Shown piece by piece: positions 55,397 to 64,000 of a stretch of DNA of 64,000 nt (positions are counted from its first letter, which is position 1; the number at the start of each line of letters is the position of its first letter). The notes beneath the pieces are model-generated. The model was not told the origin of the DNA. It saw nothing but the letters and a program-made list of their open reading frames with translations, and did not search any database. The DNA lies in contig BLAL01000178.1 in NCBI GenBank assembly GCA_015698045.1, forward strand, positions 372,001-436,000, written 5' to 3'. Source of the stretch: Rhizophagus clarus (taxonomy: Eukaryota > Glomeromycota > Glomeromycetes > Glomerales > Glomeraceae). A program made the translations under genes and the position numbers.

Positions 55397-55964
55397 TAAA
55401 TTAAACAATTTACTATTTATTAACAATTTACTATTTTTTTTTTATTGAGTGAACAATCTTGTCTACTTACGTTTTTTAAATAAAATTTATTAACTTAATT
55501 CTGATCAGAATTTAACAATTTATCTTTAATTCTGGCCAGAATTTATATAATCCTTTAAAAAAAAAATTTGACTTTTTTAGTCATAAGGTGATACAAAATG
55601 TACATTTATGGTATCTTTACATGCTAGTTTATAAGTAAAAATGAAATTAAAATTTTCTCATTTAGCATACAAGTAGCACAAGTATCACTGTCACGTGACT
55701 GTAACTTTTATAATGGTGCTACTGCCTACTGGGATACTTGGGTCACTATGACGATTGGGGTCGCCAACAATATTTTCTCTAACTGAAATTATTTATTATT
55801 TTTATTACTATTATTATTTATTAAAGTTTAAATATTCAATAGATATAAATATACAATGTTTTTTTTTTATTTTACCAAAAGGTAAAGTAATAACTATGTG
55901 TAAATTTTATTATAATCATCACTTTATCATAAAAAGAAATATATTTGAATCCATCCTGCTAAAT
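55397..55964. other. Flank of the pogo element with a TIR-like word
   Basis: At 55685-55710 CACGTGACTGTAACTTT is the inverse of AAAGTTACAGTCACGTG at 52199-52215. Near 55755-55765 GGGGTCGCCA mirrors the TGGCGACCC word at 50707. These hint that repeats related to the 50.7-kb element bracket the whole 50.7-55.8-kb block. No gene. Confidence 0.35.
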
Positions 55965-56070
55965 ACCTAAAAAATTAACTAAATAAAGGAATAAAAAAAA
56001 TAAAAAAAAGAAATATTATAAAAAAATACAACTCTAAAACAATAAACTAGTTAGAAATCATACTAATCCT
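55965..56070 (-). mobile_element. LINE 3'-end relic
   Basis: The segment from AACTAAATAAAGGAATAAAA to CTCTAAAACAATAAACTAG is similar to 460-550 (3' region of the LINE copy) in the same orientation. No coding remnant accompanies it. Confidence 0.4.
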
Positions 56071-56089
56071 TCTAAAGTTCACAGGTCGA

Positions 56090-56600
56090 ATGAAAAAAAA
56101 TCGGATTTTGCTCTATTTAAAATAGCCTTGCCGACTTCAATATAGAATATGCCAAATTTTGCTTATTTTAGTATAGCCATATCTATTTTTGCCGATTTTT
56201 GTTAAATTCTGATTTTTCAGTCATAAATGCCGATTTTAGCGGCCGATTTTTACCTTTTTTTAAATAAATGCCGATATTTAAACCGGAGATATTATATTTA
56301 TTATATACTTTACCCTTTTCGTATAGTTCGAATAAAGGATTTTATCTTATTTAAAATTCCCTTGCCGACTTCAATAAGGCTTTGCCGATTATTTTACTAA
56401 TTTTTTGCCAATTTTTGTTAACTTCCGATTTTTCATCCAGAAATGCCGATTTTAGCGGCCGATTTTTACCTTTTTTTTAATTAAATGCCGATATTTAAAC
56501 CGGAGATATTATATTTAGTGTAAACTTTACCGCTTTTGACACAGGTCAAATAAAGATTTTACTTTATTTAAAATAGCCTTTGCCGATATTTAAATTGTAA
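56090..56600. repeat. ~225-bp tandem repeat, 2.3 copies, GCCGATTT-rich
   Basis: Copies from about 56095 and 56330 share CTTGCCGACTTCAAT, AAATGCCGATTTTAGCGGCC and CCGATATTTAAACCGGAGAT; a third, truncated copy starts near 56550. GCCGATTTTTACC and similar words are frequent. It probably belongs to the subterminal region of the adjacent Plavaka-type element. Confidence 0.75.
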
Positions 56601-57141
56601 TATTTCGTAATTTTACATCATAGGATTTTTGAAATTATTTATTATACTAATAAATATAAGATACTATTCTAAATATTCTACTTGTTTTGTACATTGAATT
56701 CCCAGTTGGTTCGATTTCACAAACAATAACTGAAGTATTCATAAGGTTGAACAGTGATAATCGAAACTGATGAGATCGCATTGATAAGGCCTATTCCTAA
56801 AAAGTTAATTAATCACATTTAATTAAACGCTATTTAATTGTACTATTTTTTTTTTTTTTCAAAAAAAAACTTTCTTTCTGAAAGAAGAGTCTGCCTCCTA
56901 TACCGTTTGCCGTCGTGCATAGTGTGTTATAGGAAAGGTGGGCTAGGTGGCCACCTAAAGTTTGTAAATAACTCTGGTACCAAAGTTGATGATCTATTTA
57001 CTATACATAGACCTCTCGCTTCGAATTTTGGTTATGATAATTCCGCCTCCTCTGTCACATTATTCGTCGAAGTCTAAATAGATATCATTATGACTTATGA
57101 GTAAAATATTTACAATAATAATGTAAATTCTTTAATTATAG

Positions 57142-57405
57142 TTAAAATAGGCATGATGGGATAACTCATATATCATGAGCTCTGTCTGTGCGAAGTGCCG
57201 TTTTATTTATAATCAAAGTAGACTTAAGTCGTAAGTAACTTTGATTATCATTGATTAGGAAAGTACATGCAACGAAAATCCTTTATCAAGGGGTAAAATA
57301 GGCATGATGGGATAACTCATATATCATGAGCTCTGTCTGTGCGAAGTGCCGTTTTATTTATAATCAAAGTAGGCTTAAGTCGTAAGTAACTTGATTATAA
57401 CAATG
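57142..57405. repeat. 151-bp direct duplication
   Basis: GGCATGATGGGATAACTCAT through AGTGCCGTTTTATTTATAAT and CTTAAGTCGTAAGTAAC is present at about 57148-57243 and again at 57300-57392, nearly identical (one A/G change at GTAG(A/G)CTTAAG). The high identity points to a recent duplication. Confidence 0.85.
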
Positions 57406-57899
57406 ATGATTATTGGAGAATTAAGTTGCAACATTTTTAAACATTTTTGAATAAGTGCCGTATTAATTTAATGTAATTGTTACCCTTTTCAAATAAGAAG
57501 GGCCGATTTGCAATACAGCTTTGCCGGCCTTAAATGTATTTATATAGCCAGAATAATTGTTTTATACTTTATGTGATATTTAATTAAAATAAAATAAACC
57601 TTTGATATCTAAAAATTATTACATGATTAGAGTTATTAATCACAAAGTATGGTGCTTGTATCGTAATGCCGTAATAAAGACCGATTTGCAATACAACTTT
57701 GCCGGCTCAAAATAAGATCTCTTGTTATCTGAATTATCTGATTTTTCACGCGGTTAGAATTAATTACGGTATATGTAACCTTTATCGTTATTCTTGTGCC
57801 AAAAAAAAATGATTGTTATAATTTAATCAAATACAAATGCTATAATTGAATTCGCCATTCCGATTTTACATATAATTCATTTTATATTATATAAAGTTT

Positions 57900-60800
57900 T
57901 TAAAACGAAATTTTTTTATTTAAAGGAATCACAGCCATATATTCTTTTGTTTTTCTCGTCCCAGTATCAAAATTACATTTAATGAATTTTCCTATTATAT
58001 GATGTATGGGTATAATACTGTCTCTTCTCATATCATAAAACTCATTTGTCCATAATTCCATATTACATGATTTTATGTCGTTATCTACTTGGCAATAATA
58101 TCTTGTACTATGATCTTGAACCGGTTTGTACCATTTGACTAACGCTAATGAATGGGTTAATGATCGTGAACTATTTAAATGAATAGTATGCTCAAAATAA
58201 AATTGTACTTGATCGGGATAAACATCGATCGATCCATCATAATGTACAAATCGAGCTAATATATATGAGGATTTTTCGTGATGAGCAGCCTGAACAGAAC
58301 CATATATGTCCGCCCCAATTCTTATTCTCCCATATTGTATAATTCTAGGGTTTACGACAGTACCATTATTTGAACCTATTATAGAGTAGATGGAGATGAA
58401 ACAATAATCATTATACAAACTATTATAAAATTCTACCAGTAGGTCCAAAATTTGGTTTGAAAGGGTAGTTTCTTTGCGCGGTTTCATCAGCAACCCAGGA
58501 AAACATTCCGTTCTGTAAGCCGAATCTTCCTCAATAAGAGATAGTCTTATAAAATTTTGATACTCATCGCTCGCAAAATCATCAAGTGCAGCCAAGCTGC
58601 CAACAGATTTTCTTGGTTCTATTATCTCCAAGGAGGAAAATAAGTGATCGTTGTCACAATTTGAGAGGAAGTATTGAAGGATTGTATTTTCGGACATAAT
58701 TCTTAGTAGTTCAGGTTCAATATTACGTCTGCTATTATTATAAGAACCTACAATTTTTAAAAATAATTAATAACATTGCGATTTTCAAATCGGAAAAATT
58801 AAATCACGTACCTAAAATTCCGTTCATCCGTTCAAAGCTATAACACCAGAATGAGGACAAAGGACCATAGTCTAATGCGCATTCACAGATATGGAGACAG
58901 AGATGCAGATTAGGACTTATTTTTTCTTGACCATATTTTTGTTCAATTAATTTGTTCATCTCTATCAGTCTTGTAAACGCTTCATTTAACATATTTTTTT
59001 GTAGCTCTCGGTTTGTTAAGATCTTGTAAGCGCGCACGAAATATGCAAGAATTTTTCGGTCGATGTATCCAAGGAAACTCCATGTGATAGGTATTGCAAA
59101 AATTAACATGAAGGTTTTCCACATGTCCGCTGTGAAACTTGAGAATCCTTCACCGGTAGCTATTCTGACAGGGCGGCGTCCAAGGTCACTTGGGAACTTT
59201 ATCATGTCAGCTCTCTCTTGCATAATTTTGAGCTTTTCATTATTTAATATACCTTCGCCTATCCAGAGTTTCGTTACGATCCATTTTGCAACACTGAGAA
59301 AAAGGCAATGCATAGGATCAACCACGCAAAAGCGAACAGGATTAAAATAAAGCAAGCGGTATATTTCCGACCAGCGAACATGATGTTCAGAGACATGGGC
59401 GTTTCGTGCTTCTTCAGTTGCACATTGTTTCCACTCACTTGCTTTTTCTCTTATTTCATTAATATCTCGCTCAACAAACCAGTCGTCTAAATCTGCAAAC
59501 CCCCAAAATTTGGTTGATTGTTTATAAAATTTGCCGATTTGTAACATCGGTAGCATGCAATACGAGCCGAGATGAAACCACATAATTTCCGAGACGCAGG
59601 GACGTTGCTAGAATAGTCAATGATTGCACCACGGACAAATCGATCATTGTTGTGTTCGTTTGTTTTTATAAAATAGCCATTCCACAAACGATTTAACTGG
59701 TTAACGATCGGATACAAATAATTGTTAATTTCATGTTGGCTTGGTTCTTTCGGACCAGGCATTACTGCTAGTGTGAGAATATTGTGTGGCTTGAAGCGTT
59801 CATTACGCGGCAAATTACAAAAAATGGCATAAATCACACCAACAAAATATTGTGAATTTACGAATGGCTGGAACCAATCCATATTTAACATTAATCTGAT
59901 ATGAGTATCAGCAAATTCTTTTGTAAAAAACAGCGCACCATCATCATCTGTAAAACTTTTCCAGACCCTACCATCATAGATATCGAATAAAGCTTCAGTT
60001 CCGTTTTTCCTTTCTGACCACTTCCGACATGACATTTCAAAATTTTTGCGATTAAAAAAAAGGGTCAATTGTTGCTTAATATTTATTAATGGGAATGTCA
60101 TTATCAGACGGAAAATGGGATTATTACTACTATTATTACTATCTATTTTCGTTAATAGAGGGTTATTGCATTATTGTCGAAATCGTTCTATTCTGTGATT
60201 TGGATAGTTTACAAAACTGCAAGTTGGTATTTCAGTATTGTCTAATAATTCTTTTATATCATACAATTTGTGACATCTGTCACAGGCTGCATATTTAATT
60301 ATCGTTGTGGATATCCCCAACACCTTTTTAGCCATATATAAAGAGGAAGGAAAAGATGAAAATTTATTTTCATCTATTGTCAAAAGAAAAAATCTTAAGA
60401 ACTTGAACAAAGAATCTATAGCTACATTGGAAAGTTTAAATCGTTGTTGATATTGTAATATCCACAAAATAGTCCAAGTATAATTATCATTAATGTTAAT
60501 GTTAGGAAGAATTGGTTCGCCGTCATCGAAATCTGTTGATGCAAAATTGACTTCCTCATCGTCATCATCTTCATAATCATCAGAATAATTAGAATCGCTA
60601 TCTTCAGTATCTCCATTTTTATCGTCATCATCTTCAGAATCCCCATCTTGATCATTCTCGTTTCTTACATTATCCAATAATAAATTTTCAAGAACAAGAT
60701 CGGATATTTTTCCTTTCTTTATCATTCGATGTTTTGCCGATTCATGTATAGGTGTCTTCTTTGTTAAAAAGAAATAGTTTCTTGTGAGTAATGGTTCAAT

Positions 60801-61115
60801 ATCTTCGGACAATGGTTCAATATCTTCGGACAATTGTTCAATATCTTCGGATAATTGTTCAGTTATATCAGGTGATGTATCATTTATCCCTTGTATTGGG
60901 TCGCATTCCATTACATCTTCATCAACAGCATTAGATGATATAACATTTGAAGAACCTTCTTGATAATTGTTACCAAAATTATTATTCGCATTAGATTTTA
61001 ATTTATATTTTAACTCATGTTTCAGTTTAGTCCTTGGATCAACCAATTTACCGTTACATTCTTTACAGAAACAATGCACTTTGGTTCTGGTTCTTGTATC
61101 TAGAGATTCCGACAT
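57900..61115 (-). pseudogene. CMC/Plavaka-type transposase (Transposase_21), damaged
   Basis: ATG at 61115 (MSESLDTRTRTKVHCFCKEC) opens a Cys motif, then four tandem (S)EDIEQL/EPL repeats and an Asp/Glu-rich stretch. CDRCHKLYDIKELLD follows. The core is of the tnp2/Transposase_21 type: LMLNMDWFQPFVNSQYFVGV, LTLAVMPGPKEPSQHEIN, ARIACYRCYKSANF, then FCVVDPMHCLFLSVAKWIV and HICECALDYGPLSSFWCYSF. An intron (58748-58811) precedes the C-terminal part. The lesions are TAA at 60171-60173 (probably from CAA) and a one-base slip in a GGGGG run near 59500. It belongs to the CACTA-related group. The GCCGATTT repeats at 56.1-57.7 kb are likely its 3' subterminal region. Confidence 0.8.
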
Positions 61116-62613
61116 TTTTTTTTTTTTTTTTTTTTTTTAAGGAATTGCAAATCAATCTAATTGGTTCAGCAATCCCGATTCTTGGTCCATTTTTGTCAAG
61201 GTACAGCTTGGTAATTAAGCTATTTTGATAATAACACATGACAATGATGTCAAGACCAATGTATTTTAAAATATAATTTTATTTTTGCTAATTCTCTAAT
61301 TAAATTTAGTATTAAGGGGTATAATTATACTAGAAAATTTTTTCAAATTCAATTAATCTGATTCTTGAAACATGTCAATCGACTTACTAATAAATCTCAT
61401 ATATCATCACGAATTCGAAAGATCCAAATAATTTAAGTAGAGATGTAGCAATTTCCTATTCACAGATCAAAATGCGAGAGTTATAAAAAAAGTGTCTTAG
61501 TTGTTCGCAACTGCAACAACATCAAAATTTAACACTTGGCCTATTCTTTCGAATATATCAAAAATTAGGAAAAACTATATTTCATTTTTTATATATTTTC
61601 GTCAATTTCTAGTACATCAGTATCATTTAAAGCTGTTAACGAGATATCAAATATTTATTATTTTATCTTTTATTGAGTCGCTTACAATAATACGTTGAGT
61701 TATAGCATATATACGTTTATTCTAACAATCAGTCATGGTTAAAATTACTTGTTAATTAATAGAATTGTTTTAATAAATCTTTAATTCTTCTTTTGCCCTT
61801 GGCAGTTGGCACAGACGTACAGTTTGTTAATACCACGTGACTAGATAGTGCATAAATGTCACCCGACGTGATTGGCAGGAGCTATAAAGTTTGTTTGCGT
61901 TTACCATGCATGTTCTACAAATCGGTGATTTTCAATTTGTTTACGTTTACTATAAATTTGCTCGTGAGTATGGTACATTTGCGTACGTTTACCACGCTTT
62001 CTTTCTTTTTTCTCCACGTTTTAGTACGATGCAACAAATTTTCTTTGTTGCCTTTCGTTTTTTTCGTTAATGGTTGATGATATTTTTCGCCTTATTTTTC
62101 ACCTTATTTTCGTCGGCTTAACAAAGTAAGCATATTTCTTTTCGCCAATTATATTTCCTGTTGGAAAAACCAGCTTCCGTAAGTATAACTTTATCAAGCT
62201 TCAAATGTGTTATTACTAATTTGGACATGTTATTTATGATAATGATATAATATTTAGTTTATTAATATATTTTAATTAATTCATTGATATACTTTATTGA
62301 TATATTTTAATTAATTTATTGATATTTTTAATTATTAATTGTTTACTGATATATTTTAATTAATTTATTGATATATTCTATTAATTGATAACGCTATAAT
62401 ATTTAGTTTATTGATATATTTTAATTAATTGATAGTGATATAATATCTAGTTTACTGATATATTTAAATATTGATTGATTTATCTTAATTTAATTAATGT
62501 AGTTTACTGATTATTTTAAATAATACATTTTAATTAATTGAAAGCGATATAATATCAAGTTTATTGTCTTATTAATTTAATCTATCTTTTATTTTAATCA
62601 GACGATAACGAAA
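61116..62613. other. Intergenic region and presumed promoter
   Basis: A T run at 61115-61138 abuts the transposase start. From 62230 to 62560 the words TGATATATTTTAATTAATT recur as a degenerate AT repeat. No gene is seen. Confidence 0.45.
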
Positions 62614-64000
62614 ATGGTTCAGAAGACGTAAGTAACAGTTATATATAGAGCCTTTGTTTTTTGTTTAATCTTTAAATTATCAAATTATCAAATATTATAA
62701 TGAGAAAATTCAAACCTTTAAATTTAATTCCTATTTCTCGTGATGGCTCTCATCCTCATATTAGATCTCAACGAAATGAATCTAGTTCCCGTTCCCAATC
62801 TCATCAATCTCGGCATCAAACTCATATTAATCGATCTTGTAGTCGCTCAAAATCTCGCTCAACGACTCGTCAACCTCGATCTCGCCCATCTCGATCCAAA
62901 TCTCGTTATTATCATTCTGAATCCCAACGATCGCGTTCCCATCGCTCTCGCTCCCCTCATCGTTTCCATCACTCTCGTTCTCATCAACGTCGATTTCGCT
63001 CCCCTCATCGTTCCCATCATTCTCGTTTCCATCAACATCGATCTCGATCTCGCTCTCATTCCCCTCATCGACATCAATCACGCTCTCAATCTCAACATAA
63101 TCGAAATTATCAAAATGTCTCTAGAGGGAGATCAATTACAAAAAGTAATATTGTTTTATATTAGTGCTAATTAAATTTCATTTTACTTATACTATACCAA
63201 TTTAACGTTATTGTTATAGGATCTTTAACCGATCTATCTTTAACAATTCCTTCTTCTTCACCTCCAGCGAGCGGTAGTATTTCTTTCATGTTTCTTTACT
63301 TACTTGCACGTAAAATTTTTTATACTAAATGATTTATATTAAATACTGATTTATAATAGGTGCTAACAACAGAGAAGTCAGCGAATTAAGAAGCATGATT
63401 TCAAATCTTACCAAACGTGTGGAAGTGCTAACGGAAGAAAGAACGAGTGAAGGACCAAGAAATAGAAGCCTATCCCCAGTTCTGTCCAGAGAGAATCGGC
63501 GTGCCCTTCCTCCAATAACTGATAAAAATTTCAAAAAAACCGTTCATGTAAATATATCTTTATTTTATTAAATATTTCTCTTTTGTATTGATCGTTAAAA
63601 AATGAGTGTTATATTAAATAGGATGAGGTAATCCATATTATAAACAACCTCGATTCGTCGATTCTTTTTGACACGTCAAAGACATTTAGTAAACAAAAAA
63701 AGTCGATAAATAAGAAGCTTCTACCAGCCGTCAAAGCAGCGATGCCTTCTTCATTAGAGGTATACGATACAGAACTTTTAAAAGTAATAAAACAGCTACA
63801 CAAATCACGGCAGGAGATTTGGAAATTAAAAAAGGAGGATAAGATAGATGAACACAATAAACGGCAACACATGACGTCGAGGAGAGATCAGGTGTGAAAT
63901 TCATTATTTAAAATGACAATGTATATAATCTATTAATTATTTTAATTTACTCTTTAATAGAAAATGACAAGAAGACGCAAAGGTCTCCAACACATGATCT
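62614..64000 (+). CDS. Arg/Ser-rich coiled-coil protein, partial (runs off the window)
   Basis: Six exons are visible in one frame: 62614-62627, 62786-63144, 63220-63273, 63360-63547, 63622-63891 and 63961 onward. The tiny first exon encodes MVQKT and is inferred from a GTAAGT donor. Exon 2 is a long RS/RH-rich tract (SRSKSRSTTRQPRSRPSRS and similar). Exon 4 contains a coiled coil (VSELRSMISNLTKRVEVL) and ALPPITDKNFKKT. Exon 5 is basic and helical (KKLLPAVKAAMPSSLEVYD, KSRQEIWKLKKEDKIDEHNK). I recall this layout from a repeated Rhizophagus family, with no known function. RS tracts suggest nuclear or RNA-related location, which is inference. A single exon starting at the 62700 ATG is the alternative. 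Confidence 0.65.

Noticed and set aside
62740..63174. Second plus frame (Leu/Ile/Asn-rich) and minus frames over the RS tract
   Set aside because: Shadows of the Arg/Ser repeat codons; the RS frame alone continues across GT-AG junctions.

Overview
The window looks like a nuclear contig from an arbuscular mycorrhizal fungus (Glomeromycotina, most likely Rhizophagus irregularis or a close relative). The evidence is a very AT-rich sequence, fungal genes with many short GT-AG introns, Asn/Gln-rich proteins, and a dense mixture of transposon families that I associate with Rhizophagus. No tRNA, rRNA or CRISPR array could be supported.

Layout. 1-10.2 kb: a LINE relic with an ORF1-like gene sits in a ~180-bp tandem repeat. 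It is followed by a 28-bp minisatellite and a decayed element carrying a DD34E transposase facing a Cys-rich/SAM-domain gene; a second Tc1/mariner copy is nested in the transposase. 10.2-14.1 kb: no recognisable gene. 14.1-19.2 kb: two convergent host genes, a fungal-specific transcription factor (3 exons) and eIF3m (7 exons). 21.3-27.3 kb: an aminoglycoside-phosphotransferase/kinase-like gene split by a 4.7-kb DNA transposon of a family I cannot place, which itself holds a 156-bp MITE. 29.5-38.6 kb: a compact housekeeping island with a GNAT acetyltransferase, ABCE1/RLI1 (9 exons), the fungal tRNA ligase TRL1 (6 exons) and a 4-coumarate-CoA-ligase-like enzyme (11 exons). ABCE1 and TRL1 are divergent and share a 267-bp promoter. 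39.9-41.3 kb: a decayed Fanzor (eukaryotic TnpB-like RNA-guided nuclease) gene. 42.2-47.0 kb: a complete hAT element with an intact two-exon transposase and an 8-bp target duplication. 47.9-49.6 kb: an intronless MYND zinc-finger gene. 50.7-55.7 kb: a non-autonomous element with a long polypurine interior, a ~255-290-bp tandem repeat, and an intact pogo element. 56.1-61.1 kb: a CMC/Plavaka-type (Transposase_21) element with a damaged transposase and GCCGATTT-rich repeats. 62.6-64.0 kb: the start of an Arg/Ser-rich gene that runs off the right edge.

How it fits together. Translation and RNA-processing genes (eIF3m, ABCE1, TRL1) are intact and compact, while the regions between them are stacked mobile elements of very different ages. 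Two elements (hAT and pogo) look full-length with open transposases; the rest are broken by stops, frameshifts and nested insertions. Exon borders were inferred by eye from frame continuity and GT-AG signals.
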